This document shows positions 47,250 through 56,988 of a DNA stretch of 64,000 nt, in pieces. Made by a program: the position numbers and the translations under genes. Source of the stretch: Planctomycetaceae bacterium (GTDB lineage: Bacteria; Planctomycetota; Planctomycetia; Planctomycetales; Planctomycetaceae). Positions within the stretch are counted from its first letter, which is position 1. Every line of letters begins with the position of its first letter. Where the stretch lies: positions 183,634 to 247,633 of the forward strand of contig JAKFWC010000024.1 of NCBI GenBank assembly GCA_021732975.1, written 5' to 3'. A model generated the notes under the pieces. That model saw only the letters and a list, made by a program, of their open reading frames with translations, was not told the origin of the DNA and did not search any database.

Positions 47250-47262
47250 TAGTTCTCCATCT

Positions 47263-47372
47263 TAACCAGCCCGTAACGTCAGCAAGGGCGTGAAGCGTTG
47301 TTGAAGTCGATACCGCGTACCGTGTCGCCTTCTGTGTGCTAATACGCCCTTGCTGGCGCTACGGGCTGGTTA
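47263..47372. repeat. Inverted repeat, TAACCAGCCCGTA type
   Basis: The arms 47263-47291 and 47344-47372 are 29 bases each with two mismatches (left arm begins TAACCAGCCCGTAACGTCAG). The same sequence family occurs at 56901-56988, where it is translated. Here it lies between two minus-strand genes. Confidence 0.8.
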
Positions 47373-47377
47373 CGCGA

Positions 47378-47872
47378 TTATCGACGGACGACCAAGGCCG
47401 GTGCCAACCAGGGTGACGCGGACAGGATCGTTTCGATGATCGCCGCGATTCGGACTTCAAAATCGACATCGTCGACCGGTTCCCGACGCAGGACAGCAAA
47501 CACTCCTGACGTGATTGCCATCTGCAGCGATCGCAAATGCTCGTACATCGCCGACCGGAATTCGTCGAGTTCGTCGACGGTCAAATCGTTTCGTAGCAGT
47601 GCGGTCTCGGTTTCTGTGCGATCACGACGCAGCCGTCCAATGCCATTTCCCTGCGATCGATACAGCAGTCCCTCGACGAATGCACGGCGAAAACGACCGG
47701 AGGCATCGCAGTGGTAGACCCGGTCGGGACCGAAGTAGAACGACACATCACCGTTGGACTTCGCTCCGACAAGAACCGCAATCGGGAATGTCGGTAAACA
47801 CCCTTCCACTCGCCGAACCAGCGTCACGGCTTCGGCGAAGAGGTCTTCACGATCAGTTTCGACTCTAGCCAC
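47378..47872 (-). CDS. Conserved hypothetical protein
   Basis: A 164-aa soluble protein with no signal peptide or membrane helix. It has an N-terminal alpha/beta-like part (FPIAVLVGAKSNGDVSFYFGPDRVYHC) and an acidic helical C-terminal part (LTVDELDEFRSAMYEHLRSLQ). I do not recognise a family. It is divergent from the M24-like gene at 48109, and the 236 bp between them should hold both promoters. Confidence 0.6.
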   Translation of the reverse strand: MARVETDREDLFAEAVTLVRRVEGCLPTFPIAVLVGAKSNGDVSFYFGPDRVYHCDASGRFRRAFVEGLLYRSQGNGIGRLRRDRTETETALLRNDLTVDELDEFRSAMYEHLRSLQMAITSGVFAVLRREPVDDVDFEVRIAAIIETILSASPWLAPALVVRR

Positions 47873-48108
47873 CGGCGGGCATTCCGTAATAATGACTCGA
47901 TGGACCTGAATTCTCGCGGCCGTGAGGTGAAAAACCCTCAGATCCGAGAGGATTTCCGACCGCGGGCGAGTATAGTGTAGTCATCGTTCTTCATTTCCGT
48001 CTTGCTGCAACGTTGTTTTCCCGTCCGTCGCCGTTCCCGTAAACCAGAGTCCCGTTTGCGCAAAGCCGTTGACGTTGACTCTCCACTGTCCGTTCCGAGG
48101 AATTCCGG

Positions 48109-49287
48109 ATGGCCTTGGTGACGTTGGAACATTCCGCCCCCCTGTCGTCGGCGGAGTTTGCGACTATCGACTTGGAACGCATGACGGAAGTCGCCCGGCG
48201 GCATCAGGCCATCGGGAACTTTCTCCGCGATGAAGGCTATTCTGCGCTGGTGTTGCAGTCTCCTGCGAACATTGCGTGGTTGACGGCCGCCGATCACCCC
48301 GCCCGTTGCGGCGCGAGCACCACGGCGTCTCTGTTCGTCACTCCCGATGCACGAGTGATCGTCTGCAATAATGCCGAAACGACTCAATATTGCGAGCATC
48401 TGGCGGCGGGCCTCGGCTTCCAGTTGAAAGAACGGTCGTGGACCGAGCCGCGGTCGTCGATGCTGGCCGATTTATGCCGGGGCCGCAAAGTGGCCAGCGA
48501 CGGTTGTATGGCGGGCGCCGTCGATGTGGGACTGCACGTGCAGGGCATGCGACTGCCGCTCAGTTCCTTTGACATCAATCGCATCCGGCAGGCAGGTCGT
48601 TTGGTTGCCCATGCCGTGGAGGCCACCGGTCGCGGATTGGTGGCAGGCCGGACGGAAGCGGATATCGCCGGAGAATTGTCGCATCGTTTGATTCGTCACG
48701 GGGTGACGCCGGAACGGCTCCAGGTGTGGGGGGATGGCCACGGTCGCCGGTTCCGTCAGTGGACATACTCTGATGCTCCCGTCCTGCGTTCCTGCACCAT
48801 CTCCGCGGTGGCCCGTTCACAGGGACTCTACGTCGGCGTGTCTCGCACGGTCACGTTTGGCGATCCGTCCGCGGAGATTCTGGAAGCCTACGAAAAGGCC
48901 GCCCTCGTCACTGCAACGGGGATGTTCTTCACGCAATCCGGCTGGGAATTGTTCGAGGTCTGGCAGCGCGTCAAACGGATTTACGAGAAGTGCGGAGCCG
49001 ATGAGGAATGGCGGTTGGCGGAACAGGCCGATGTCGTCGAGTTCGACTACGGAGCCGTGCCGTTGATGCCGACCAGCGAATTCCGGCTGTTCCCCGGCGT
49101 GCCGATTTTCTGGCATCCGTCGGTGGCAATGATCGGCATGGGCGAGACGGTGCTGGCCACCGAACGCGGTGCCGAATGGTTGACGCCCTGCACCGACTGG
49201 CCTCGCGTCCCCATCACGGTGAAGGGCACCCCTGTCGAAGTCCCCGGAATCCTGATCGTCCCCGCCACTAACGGCCACAAGCCGTAG
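48109..49287 (+). CDS. M24 (creatinase/aminopeptidase P-fold) protein, probably catalytically inactive
   Basis: A 392-aa protein with the two-part layout of M24 enzymes: a creatinase-like N-domain (about 25-150; IAWLTAADHPARCGA) and a pita-bread domain (about 155-385) that begins IRQAGRLVAHAVEATGRGLVAGRTEADIA-like sequence. In active enzymes the second metal Asp lies in a DxxRT motif; here the matching segment reads YVGVSRTVTFGDPS, with Gly243 in place of Asp. The first metal Asp and the histidine are also not evident in the expected places. This suggests a pseudoenzyme, possibly a binding or regulatory protein. I base this on eye alignment only. Confidence 0.7.
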   Translation: MALVTLEHSAPLSSAEFATIDLERMTEVARRHQAIGNFLRDEGYSALVLQSPANIAWLTAADHPARCGASTTASLFVTPDARVIVCNNAETTQYCEHLAAGLGFQLKERSWTEPRSSMLADLCRGRKVASDGCMAGAVDVGLHVQGMRLPLSSFDINRIRQAGRLVAHAVEATGRGLVAGRTEADIAGELSHRLIRHGVTPERLQVWGDGHGRRFRQWTYSDAPVLRSCTISAVARSQGLYVGVSRTVTFGDPSAEILEAYEKAALVTATGMFFTQSGWELFEVWQRVKRIYEKCGADEEWRLAEQADVVEFDYGAVPLMPTSEFRLFPGVPIFWHPSVAMIGMGETVLATERGAEWLTPCTDWPRVPITVKGTPVEVPGILIVPATNGHKP

Positions 49288-49437
49288 TCCGCTTGCGGTT
49301 TCGCACCCCGCGCTGATCCACGACGTGTCCACATACATCATTTGCCCCAATGGAGAATCGATTTTTCCGTCACGTGGCGAAAATGCAACCTACGCTTACC
49401 TGGGCCGATGTGATCCTCCCCAGGAAATGCGGTTGCC

Positions 49438-49881
49438 ATGCAAACGTCGCTGTGTGATGTGATCTCGTGGACCACGCTGACGGTCCGGCCGGAAATGACG
49501 GTCGCCGAAGCCATGACGTTGATGGCCGATCGCGAAGTCGACCATCTCTTTATCGTCGACAGTGACGACCGATTCGTCGGCATCGTCACGGATCACAGCC
49601 TGCTCAAAGCGGAACTCAACGGGCAGGCTGCTGAATCGACAGTGGCCGCATGGATGCATCGCCATCCGGAAACGCTCACGACTTCACATACGGTCGCCGA
49701 CGCGGCAAAGCTTTGCCGCGATGCCAGCCTGTCGCGCATTCCCGTGCTGCGCGATGGCCGACTCTTGGGCGTCGTTCACCGGCGCTCGTTGCTCCAGTGG
49801 ATGGTCAGAAGTCGCCTGGATCAGGGTGGGACAGCGATTGCGCCGCCACACCACACATCCCGCGAACTCAGCCCGGCCTGA
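49438..49881 (+). CDS. CBS-domain pair protein
   Basis: A 147-aa protein consisting of two CBS domains (about residues 3-60 and 70-128): VISWTTLTVRPEMTVAEAMTLMADREVDHLFIVD, written here by its start and end only in sense, followed by FVGIVTDHSLLK, and then RIPVLRDGRLLGVVHRRSLL. CBS pairs bind adenosine nucleotides such as AMP or ATP and act as energy sensors. The protein has no other domain. The gene stands between two copies of a CGCTTGCGGTTTCGC-type repeat (49290 and 49890). Confidence 0.88.
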   Translation: MQTSLCDVISWTTLTVRPEMTVAEAMTLMADREVDHLFIVDSDDRFVGIVTDHSLLKAELNGQAAESTVAAWMHRHPETLTTSHTVADAAKLCRDASLSRIPVLRDGRLLGVVHRRSLLQWMVRSRLDQGGTAIAPPHHTSRELSPA

Positions 49882-49926
49882 CCGACATCGCTTGCGGTTT
49901 TGCGCCCCGCTCCGTAGCCAGCAAGT

Positions 49927-50799
49927 TCACCCCAGCAGTTCCAGCAAATACTGCCCGTACCCACTGTTCTTCAGCGGGGCCGCGAGCCGCTGTAGTTGCT
50001 CGGCGTCGATGTAACCCTTCCGCCATGCAATTTCTTCAGGGCACGCGATCTTCAGTCCCTGCCGCGCTTCCAGCACGCTGACGAACGTCGACGCTTCGAG
50101 CAACGACTCGTGCGTCCCCGTATCGAGCCATGCCGTGCCGCGACCGAAGAGTTCGACTTGAAGATCACCGCGTTCGAGATACGCCCGATTCACATCCGTG
50201 ATTTCGAGTTCTCCTCGCGGCGATGGCTGCATGGACTTGGCAATCGCCGGCGCATCGGCATCGTAAAAGTACAGCCCCGTCACCGCCCAATTGGACAACG
50301 GCTGCTTCGGTTTCTCGACGATGCTCGTCGGTTTCTGTTGCTCATCGAGCGTCACCACGCCGTAGCGTTCGGGGTCGCGCACGTGATAGGCGAAGATCGT
50401 GGCGCCGGTGGTCCGGGCGTTGATTTCCACCAGCCGCTGACTCATCTGGTAGCCGTAGAAAATATTGTCGCCAAGGATCAAGCACGAGGGTTGGCCATCG
50501 AGAAAATCTTCAGCGATAACCAGCGACTGGGCGATCCCTTTCGGCTCCGGTTGCACGGCGTACTCGAACCGCACGCCCCAATCGTTGCCGTCGCCCAGCA
50601 ATCGTTGAAACAACGGCAGATCGTGCGGCGTGCTGATCACCATGATCTCCCGCACGCCGGCGAGCATCAGCGTCGACAGCGGGTAATAGATCATCGGCTT
50701 GTCGAAGATCGGCATCAATTGTTTGCTGACGACCCGCGATGCCGGATAAAGCCGGGTACCGGAACCGCCTGCGAGAATGATGCCGCGTCGTGAAAACAT
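49927..50799 (-). CDS. rfbA: Glucose-1-phosphate thymidylyltransferase
   Basis: A 290-aa nucleotidyltransferase that makes dTDP-glucose from glucose-1-phosphate and dTTP, the first step toward dTDP-rhamnose. The N-terminal [14 protein letters not shown] motif, the [22 protein letters not shown] segment read in shorter pieces, GDNIFYG, and [18 protein letters not shown] are all diagnostic of RmlA. It is the last gene of a five-gene minus-strand set of nucleotide-sugar enzymes. The rmlB, rmlC and rmlD partners are not in the window. Confidence 0.95.
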   Translation of the reverse strand: MFSRRGIILAGGSGTRLYPASRVVSKQLMPIFDKPMIYYPLSTLMLAGVREIMVISTPHDLPLFQRLLGDGNDWGVRFEYAVQPEPKGIAQSLVIAEDFLDGQPSCLILGDNIFYGYQMSQRLVEINARTTGATIFAYHVRDPERYGVVTLDEQQKPTSIVEKPKQPLSNWAVTGLYFYDADAPAIAKSMQPSPRGELEITDVNRAYLERGDLQVELFGRGTAWLDTGTHESLLEASTFVSVLEARQGLKIACPEEIAWRKGYIDAEQLQRLAAPLKNSGYGQYLLELLG

Positions 50800-50848
50800 G
50801 GTTTAGTCGATAGCTATTGGTCAATGGTTGATGGCAAGAGCGGAATCG

Positions 50849-50881
50849 GAAGCCCAGGGTTTCTGAACCCTGGGTCTCTTT
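50849..50881. repeat. 33-bp hairpin repeat, copy 3 (compensated variant)
   Basis: This is the same 33-base layout as 19681-19713, but with the stem base pair changed on both sides: CCCAGGGTT and AACCCTGGG instead of CCCACGGTT and AACCGTGGG. Pairing is kept. It lies between the decarboxylase and rfbA genes. Confidence 0.85.
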
Positions 50882-51852
50882 CAACCTTCACGACGATACT
50901 TTGACAGCCGCTTCCCGCCGCGGGCTTGCCAGTCGCGGTAGTACGCCACCGTTTTCGTCAGTCCGGTGACGAGGTCCACTTCCGGCGTCCAACCCAGCAG
51001 ATTCTTCGCGCGGGTGATATCCGGGCAGCGCTGCTTTGGATCATCCTTCGGCAACGGGACGAACTGAATCTCGGACGATGAACCTGTCAATTTGAGGACC
51101 TGCTCGGCGAGTTCCAGCATTGTGTATTCGCCGGGATTCCCCACATTGACGGGGCCAATTGTTTCATCCTGGTCCATCAAGGCCATCATGCCGCGAATGA
51201 GATCGTCGACGTAACAGAATGACCGCGTTTGCGTGCCGTCGCCGTAGATCGTCAGCGGTTCGCCTCGAAGCGCCTGCGTGAGGAAATTGGAGATCACGCG
51301 GCCGTCATTGGGATCCATTCGCGGGCCGTAGGTATTGAAGATACGGATGATGCGAACTTCCAGACCGTGCGCGAGATGATAATTCATGCACAACGATTCG
51401 GCGACGCGTTTGCCTTCGTCGTAACAGCTCCGCGGTCCCAGTGGATTGACGTGTCCCCAGTAATCTTCCGTCTGCGGATGGACATTGGGATCGCCATAGA
51501 CTTCAGATGTCGACGCCTGCAACACGCGGGCCCGGCAACGCTTCGCCAGTCCCAGGACATTCACCATTCCCACCGTCGATGTTTTGATCGTCTTGATCGG
51601 GTTGTACTGGTACGCAATCGGTGAGGCCGGACAGGCGAGGTTGTAGATCTGGTCAACTTCGAGGAAAAACGGATGCACGATGTCGTGCCGGACCACCTCG
51701 AACCGTGGGTTCCCCATTAACGGCAGAATGTTGTCCTTCCGTCCGGTGAAGAAGTTGTCGACGCAGATGACGTTATCGCCACGGTCGAGTAACCGTTCGC
51801 ACAAATGGCTGCCGAGAAATCCCGCGCCGCCGGTCACGAGAATGGAACGCAT
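50881..51852 (-). CDS. UDP-glucuronate decarboxylase (UDP-xylose synthase)
   Basis: A 323-aa extended SDR that converts UDP-glucuronate to UDP-xylose. The N-terminal [16 protein letters not shown] motif, the [11 protein letters not shown] segment, the [20 protein letters not shown] segment and the catalytic SCYDEGKR (Tyr, Lys) are hallmarks of UXS enzymes. The gene follows ugd in the same direction, so the two form a path from UDP-glucose via UDP-glucuronate to UDP-xylose. Likely use is a polysaccharide or glycan of the cell surface. Confidence 0.95.
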   Translation of the reverse strand: MRSILVTGGAGFLGSHLCERLLDRGDNVICVDNFFTGRKDNILPLMGNPRFEVVRHDIVHPFFLEVDQIYNLACPASPIAYQYNPIKTIKTSTVGMVNVLGLAKRCRARVLQASTSEVYGDPNVHPQTEDYWGHVNPLGPRSCYDEGKRVAESLCMNYHLAHGLEVRIIRIFNTYGPRMDPNDGRVISNFLTQALRGEPLTIYGDGTQTRSFCYVDDLIRGMMALMDQDETIGPVNVGNPGEYTMLELAEQVLKLTGSSSEIQFVPLPKDDPKQRCPDITRAKNLLGWTPEVDLVTGLTKTVAYYRDWQARGGKRLSKYRREG

Positions 51853-51909
51853 ATCGAAAGTCCGAAGGCTGTGTGATGATCGTTGAATGTTCGCAAGAGG
51901 GCCGGCGGA

Positions 51910-53223
51910 TCAACCGCCGTTTCCATGCAGGCCGATGCCGTAATATTCAAAGCCGCGGTCGCGCATGGGTTTTGCCTCCCACAGGTTACGGCCGTCAAAA
52001 ATGAGCGGCTGTTTGAGCTTGTGCTTGAGATAGTCAAAGTCCGGATTGCGGAACTCCGGCCACTCGGTGCAAATCACCAGGGCATCGGCGGAATCGAGCG
52101 TGTCGTAATGGTGCGGGCAGAAGGTGATCCGATCGCCGTAGATCGCACGGACATGGTCCATCGCCACGGGATCATGTACGGACACCTGGGCTCCCGAGGC
52201 CAGCAATTCCTCGATAAGAACCAGTGCCGGGGCTTCGCGAATATCATCGGTTCGCGGCTTGAAGGACAAACCCCATAAGGCAAACTTTCGTCCGGTCAAC
52301 GACTCGCCGAAGTGAGCCACGAGCTTGCGGAAGAGGACGTGTTTCTGCTGGTTGTTGACATCGTCGACCGCTTGCAGAATCCGCGGTACCAATCCATGCG
52401 ATGCGGATTTGGCGACCAGCGCGCGCACATCTTTCGGGAAGCACGAACCGCCGTAACCGACGCCGGGGAAGAGGAACTGAAAGCCGATTCGTTGATCGTG
52501 CCCAATGCCGCGGCGGACATCGTTGATATCGGCACCAACGGCTTCACAGAGGTTTGCCATCTCGTTGATGAAGCTGATTTTCGTGGCGAGCATGCAATTG
52601 GCGACGTACTTGGTCATCTCGGCGCTTTCGAGACCCATCGTGAGAAACGGTCGCTCGGTGCGCAGAAACGGCTTGTACAACTCGTGCATCGTCTGGCCGA
52701 CTTCGGGCTTGAGCACGCCAACAACGACGCGGTCAGGCTTCGTGAAATCGTCGATCGCGCAACCTTCTTTGAGGAACTCGGGATTCGAGCAGACGTGCGG
52801 ATCGCGGCCGGTTTTTTCTTTCAGTCGTTCATACACCATGCGATTGGTGCCGACGGGAACCGTGCTTTTAGTCACGACAATGGCGTTGGGTGTCAGATGC
52901 GGCGCGAGGGTGTCGACTACTTTCCAGAGTGCGGAAAGATCGGCGTTGCCGTCGTCGCCTTGGGGGGTACCCACCGCAATGAAGACCAGTTGCGCCGTCT
53001 CGACCGCTGCGGCGAGATCGGTCGTGAAGTAGAGTCGCTTCGACTGATAGTTCCGGCGGACGAGCTCTTCCAATCCCGGTTCGTAGATCGGAATGACGCC
53101 CTTTTTCAGACCGTCAATCTTGGCCTGATTGATGTCGACGCAAGTGACTTCGTTGCCACTGTCGGCCAGACACGTTCCGGTCACCAAGCCCACATAGCCG
53201 GTGCCGATCATGACGATACGCAT
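51910..53223 (-). CDS. ugd: UDP-glucose 6-dehydrogenase
   Basis: A 437-aa enzyme that oxidises UDP-glucose twice with NAD+ to UDP-glucuronate. The NAD motif [10 protein letters not shown] is at residues 7-16, FIAVGTPQ at 81-88, the catalytic Cys261 lies in [14 protein letters not shown], and the C-terminal UDP-binding domain has [16 protein letters not shown]. The product feeds the decarboxylase downstream and the 4-epimerase upstream. The length is typical. Confidence 0.96.
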   Translation of the reverse strand: MRIVMIGTGYVGLVTGTCLADSGNEVTCVDINQAKIDGLKKGVIPIYEPGLEELVRRNYQSKRLYFTTDLAAAVETAQLVFIAVGTPQGDDGNADLSALWKVVDTLAPHLTPNAIVVTKSTVPVGTNRMVYERLKEKTGRDPHVCSNPEFLKEGCAIDDFTKPDRVVVGVLKPEVGQTMHELYKPFLRTERPFLTMGLESAEMTKYVANCMLATKISFINEMANLCEAVGADINDVRRGIGHDQRIGFQFLFPGVGYGGSCFPKDVRALVAKSASHGLVPRILQAVDDVNNQQKHVLFRKLVAHFGESLTGRKFALWGLSFKPRTDDIREAPALVLIEELLASGAQVSVHDPVAMDHVRAIYGDRITFCPHHYDTLDSADALVICTEWPEFRNPDFDYLKHKLKQPLIFDGRNLWEAKPMRDRGFEYYGIGLHGNGG

Positions 53224-53325
53224 GGAAAGTAGTCCGTTGTCAGTTCAGGTGGCAGGTGAACGGTGAGGGGTGGTAGGCAGAGAAAGCCGCCTTCTTTCGG
53301 CCTATCACCCACCACCTGCCACCCA

Positions 53326-54336
53326 TCACCTCTTGTGGTATTCCCGATACCACTTCACGAAGCGGCCGACGCCGTCTTCGATGGTGGTCGCGGGTCGGAA
53401 ACCGACATCGGCGATCAGGTCGTCGACATCGGCAAACGTAGCGGGGACATCGCCCGGTTGCATGGGCAACATTCGTTTCACAGCCTTCGTGCCAAGATGG
53501 CCTTCCAGCACTTCGATCAAATGCATCAGTTCCACCGGCTGGTTGTTGCCGATGTTGTACACACGGTACGGGGCAAAACTCGTAGCAGGGTCGGGATGGC
53601 TGCTGGACCATTGCGGATTCGGGGCCGCAGTATGGTCGGCGACACGGATGACGCCTTCGACGATGTCGTCGACGTACGTGAAATCCCGTCGCATTTTGCC
53701 TTCGTTGAAGACATCGATCGGTTTGCCGGCGAGGATCGCCTGCGTGAAGAGCCACAGGGCCATATCCGGTCGCCCCCACGGTCCATACACGGTGAAGAAC
53801 CGCAGCCCGGTCGTCGGTAGCTTGTAGAGATGGCTGTAGGTGTGGGCCATCAATTCGTTGGCTTTTTTCGTTGCGGCGTACAAGCTCACCGGGTGATCAA
53901 CGTTGTGATGGATCGAGAACGGCATTTCGGTGTTCGCACCGTAGACGGAACTCGACGACGCATACGCCAGATGCTTCACGCCGTGATGCCGGCAGCCTTC
54001 GAGAATGTTGACGAATCCCACGAGGTTGCTGTCGACGTAGGCATGCGGATTGGTCAGCGAATACCGCACCCCGGCTTGCGCACCAAGATGGATTACCACG
54101 TCGAACTGATGATCCGCGAACAACCGGCTCATTCCCGGACGGTCGGCGAGATCGAGTTGCTCAAATTGGAAGCCGCCACGACCTTCCAGCAATGCAAGGC
54201 GATCGCGTTTGAGTTGGACCGAATAGTAATCGTTGAGGTTATCGATGCCATAAACCGCGTCGCCGCGGTCGAGCAAGCGTTGGGTGGTGTGGCTGCCGAT
54301 GAATCCGGCGGCCCCGGTAACGAGGTAATGCGTCAT
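53326..54336 (-). CDS. UDP-glucuronate 4-epimerase
   Basis: A 336-aa extended SDR that interconverts UDP-glucuronate and UDP-galacturonate. The N-terminal [17 protein letters not shown] motif, [16 protein letters not shown], the SSSVYG serine region and YAATKKANE (catalytic Tyr and Lys) match the GAE/LpsL group; the DYY.V.LK pattern separates these from GalE. It lies between a further epimerase gene and ugd on the same strand, supporting a uronic-acid pathway for surface polysaccharide. Confidence 0.92.
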   Translation of the reverse strand: MTHYLVTGAAGFIGSHTTQRLLDRGDAVYGIDNLNDYYSVQLKRDRLALLEGRGGFQFEQLDLADRPGMSRLFADHQFDVVIHLGAQAGVRYSLTNPHAYVDSNLVGFVNILEGCRHHGVKHLAYASSSSVYGANTEMPFSIHHNVDHPVSLYAATKKANELMAHTYSHLYKLPTTGLRFFTVYGPWGRPDMALWLFTQAILAGKPIDVFNEGKMRRDFTYVDDIVEGVIRVADHTAAPNPQWSSSHPDPATSFAPYRVYNIGNNQPVELMHLIEVLEGHLGTKAVKRMLPMQPGDVPATFADVDDLIADVGFRPATTIEDGVGRFVKWYREYHKR

Positions 54337-54379
54337 GGGGTGTGTGATCCTTCACAATGATAACTAAGCATGGTCGGCA

Positions 54380-55324
54380 TCATCCTTGTTGTGCAAACCA
54401 TCGAGCCGTGCGTTTCACGCCTTCTTGCAGCGAAACCGTCGGCGTCCATCCTAGTACGGTTTTCGCGAGAGAAGCATCGACAATGCTGGACCGCAGGTCG
54501 CCGGCGCGGGCGGGGCCATTTTCGGGTGATGGAACCTTCGATTTCCGCAACACTTCCACTTCCGCGCGAACGCTGTTTTCAAGTTGGATCACATCGGTCT
54601 TGATACCCGTACCGATGTTGAGCGCGATGAAACCATCAGGAACGTCCGCCGTCAGTGCGAGTAGATTGGCACGGGCGACATCGGGACCGAAAACGTAATC
54701 ACGATCATAGCGTCCATCGCCGTTGATGCGGGCGGCTTCACCAGCGAGCATCTTCTGGCAGAAGATCGCGACCACCCCCGCTTCACCGTGCGGGTTCTGT
54801 CGCGGACCATACACATTCGCATATCGCAGCGCGACGCCAGTAACACCGTACTCGCGGGCATAGAATTGCAGATACTTTTCACCGACCCATTTGCTGATCC
54901 CGTAGGGCGAGATGGGATTCGACGGCGTGTCTTCCGGAGCGGGCGAGAACACATCGCCGTACAACACGCCGCCGGAGGACGCGAAGACGATCCGATGCGA
55001 TTTCACGCGGACGGCTTGATCGAAGACATTCAGCAGTCCCAGCACATTCACGCGGGCATCGAACGCCGGTTCGCGCACCGAACGGCTGACGGACATTTGT
55101 GCCGCTTGATGCACGACCACATCCGGTCGAGCTTCCGTAAACGCCTGCTGCAACCGGTCTCGATCGAAGATGTCGACCGGAAACAATGGCACATCCGCGG
55201 GGATGTTTTTCGGCGAACCGCTGGACAGATCATCGACGACGAACGGTTCATGCCCGGCAGTGATGCACGCATCCACAATGTGGCTGCCGATGAAACCGGC
55301 TCCCCCTGTGATCAAGACGCGCAT
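54380..55324 (-). CDS. NAD-dependent nucleotide-sugar epimerase (GalE-like)
   Basis: A 314-aa extended SDR, first gene of the sugar cluster. The NAD motif is ITGGAGFIGSHIVD, with VDDLSSGSPKN as in UDP-glucose 4-epimerases. Ser and Tyr/Lys positions are FASSGGVLYGD and SPYGISKWVGEKY. The likely reaction is UDP-glucose/UDP-galactose interconversion, but other hexose substrates are possible in this subgroup. The upstream 275 bp (55325-55599) hold a terminator for the gspE-like gene and presumably the cluster promoter. Confidence 0.88.
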   Translation of the reverse strand: MRVLITGGAGFIGSHIVDACITAGHEPFVVDDLSSGSPKNIPADVPLFPVDIFDRDRLQQAFTEARPDVVVHQAAQMSVSRSVREPAFDARVNVLGLLNVFDQAVRVKSHRIVFASSGGVLYGDVFSPAPEDTPSNPISPYGISKWVGEKYLQFYAREYGVTGVALRYANVYGPRQNPHGEAGVVAIFCQKMLAGEAARINGDGRYDRDYVFGPDVARANLLALTADVPDGFIALNIGTGIKTDVIQLENSVRAEVEVLRKSKVPSPENGPARAGDLRSSIVDASLAKTVLGWTPTVSLQEGVKRTARWFAQQG

Positions 55325-55510
55325 CGACGTTTCCAGGCAAAATTCGCCAAACCCATGTCATTCCGCCGATCGGAACGGGGGTTTCGCTCCCTTGGAATAG
55401 CACAACCGCTCTGGTGGTGTAAAGCATTATCCAGACCGAGATTGGATGTCATCGGGCAGATTGCAGGAACGGCACGGTTTCTGACGATTTCACCCCGTGG
55501 ATGATGAAAA

Positions 55511-55540
55511 TCACAACAAAAACAGCCCGGAGATTGGGCT
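55511..55540 (-). terminator. Rho-independent terminator of the GspE-like gene
   Basis: On the minus strand AGCCC (55540-55536) pairs with GGGCT (55528-55524), followed by GTTTTTGTTG. It lies about 60 bp after the stop codon of the gene at 55600-56844. Confidence 0.6.
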
Positions 55541-55599
55541 CTCGGGGTTGAGATGAGTCTCAATCTGCACGTCGGGCTAACGCCGCGACGCTCACTGGA

Positions 55600-56844
55600 T
55601 TAGTCGACCACGAGGACGCGGTGCATTTCTTCCAGTGTGGTGATGCCCAACCGGACCTTTTTCTTGGCGGAGTGCTCGAGTGTCTGCAAGCCGTTGTGAA
55701 TCGCCATCTGACGGATTTCGGTCGCCCCTTTGCCAGCGAGAATCGCCGCCCGTAACTCGGGATCGATCATCAACACTTCAAAGACACCGGTCCGACCCAG
55801 ATAGCCCGTGTGGAAGTTGGCCTCGGACGGAACACCCCGGCGTAAACGGACGAGGTCGGCGGTCGACGGATCAATCCCGAGAATCGCGCAATCCGTGGCT
55901 TCCGGAACATATTCCTGGAAGGAAGACTCACAGACTTTGCGCACTAGTCGCTGCGACAGAATGCAGTTCACGCTGTCGGCAATGAAGATCGGCGGGACGT
56001 TGAAGTCCCGGAAGACATCGATCGTGGCCGCGGTGTCGTTGGCATGCAGCGTACTGAGCACACGCACGCCGGTAAGTCCGGCGCGAATGGCGATATGGGC
56101 GGTCTCCGGATCGCGGATTTCGCCAACCATCACGACATCCGGGTCTTGTCGTAAAATGCCGCGCAGCGCTTCGACGAAACCGAAATTGATTTTCGGATCG
56201 ATCTGCACCTGATTGACATTGTCCATCCGGCGTTCGACGGGGTCTTCAATCGTTACCAGGCTGCGGCCGGATTTGTTGAGCAGTTCGAGACAACTATACA
56301 TCGTGGTGCTTTTGCCGCTGCCGACCGGTCCCACGCTGAGAACCAGTCCGTACGGCAGTCGCAGTGCTCGTTGAATCGCGGCGGATTGATCGTCCTCCAA
56401 CCCGAGTTCTTCCAGCCGCGTGTACGTCTTGCTGTCGGGCATCAACCGCAACACCAGCCGCTCGCCGTGAATGGTAGGCCCGCTGCCGACGCGCACGTCG
56501 CGGTGATCTTTGAAAGCGGTGTTGGCAATGTGGCCGTCTTGAGCCATCCGCCGTTCGGTGATGTCCATCCCGGCCATGAGTTTCACGCGGGACGTGACCT
56601 GATTCATCATTTCGGCTGGCAATTGCAGGATGTCGTGCAACATGCCGTCGACACGCAACCGCACGCGGAGTCCGTTCTTGGATGGATCGAGATGAATATC
56701 CGTCGCCCGCAACTGGAACGCGCGTTCGAGAAGGAGATCGACCAGTGGTGCCGGGCCGACGAGATCGAGCAGTTCTTTCAGCTCTTCCTGCAGGGCTTTC
56801 TGCCGACTCTCAGAGGCGTCAGTCATCGTGGCGGCTTCGGACAT
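55600..56844 (-). CDS. GspE/PilB-type secretion ATPase, short form
   Basis: A 414-aa hexameric secretion ATPase. The Walker [10 protein letters not shown] is at residues 172-180, the Asp-box/His-box region includes IRQDP-like and STLHANDTA, and Walker B reads [10 protein letters not shown]. It begins almost directly with the ATDIHLDP N2 domain, so the N1 domain of full-length GspE/PilB (about 150 residues) is absent. The CxxC...CxxC zinc loop is also degenerate, with only isolated cysteines ([19 protein letters not shown]). No other type II secretion or pilus genes are adjacent. It could power the pseudopilins encoded elsewhere. Confidence 0.88.
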   Translation of the reverse strand: MSEAATMTDASESRQKALQEELKELLDLVGPAPLVDLLLERAFQLRATDIHLDPSKNGLRVRLRVDGMLHDILQLPAEMMNQVTSRVKLMAGMDITERRMAQDGHIANTAFKDHRDVRVGSGPTIHGERLVLRLMPDSKTYTRLEELGLEDDQSAAIQRALRLPYGLVLSVGPVGSGKSTTMYSCLELLNKSGRSLVTIEDPVERRMDNVNQVQIDPKINFGFVEALRGILRQDPDVVMVGEIRDPETAHIAIRAGLTGVRVLSTLHANDTAATIDVFRDFNVPPIFIADSVNCILSQRLVRKVCESSFQEYVPEATDCAILGIDPSTADLVRLRRGVPSEANFHTGYLGRTGVFEVLMIDPELRAAILAGKGATEIRQMAIHNGLQTLEHSAKKKVRLGITTLEEMHRVLVVD

Positions 56845-56900
56845 GACGGCAGATCCTGATGGAAGTAAGACGATTAACCTATAGAAATGATGGCGACCTC

Positions 56901-56988
56901 ACCAGCCTGCAGCGCTAGCAAGGGTGTGATGCGACAGGAGCAATCGAATTCAATACGAACACACCCTTGCTGACGCTACGGGCTGGTT
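56901..56988. repeat. Inverted repeat, ACCAGCC...GCAAGGGTGTG type, overlapping a gene end
   Basis: Left arm 56901-56928 and right arm 56961-56988 (ACACCCTTGCTGACGCTACG...) belong to the same family as 47263-47372. The right arm and spacer are translated as the tail of the STAS protein, including PARSVSKG. Confidence 0.8.
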
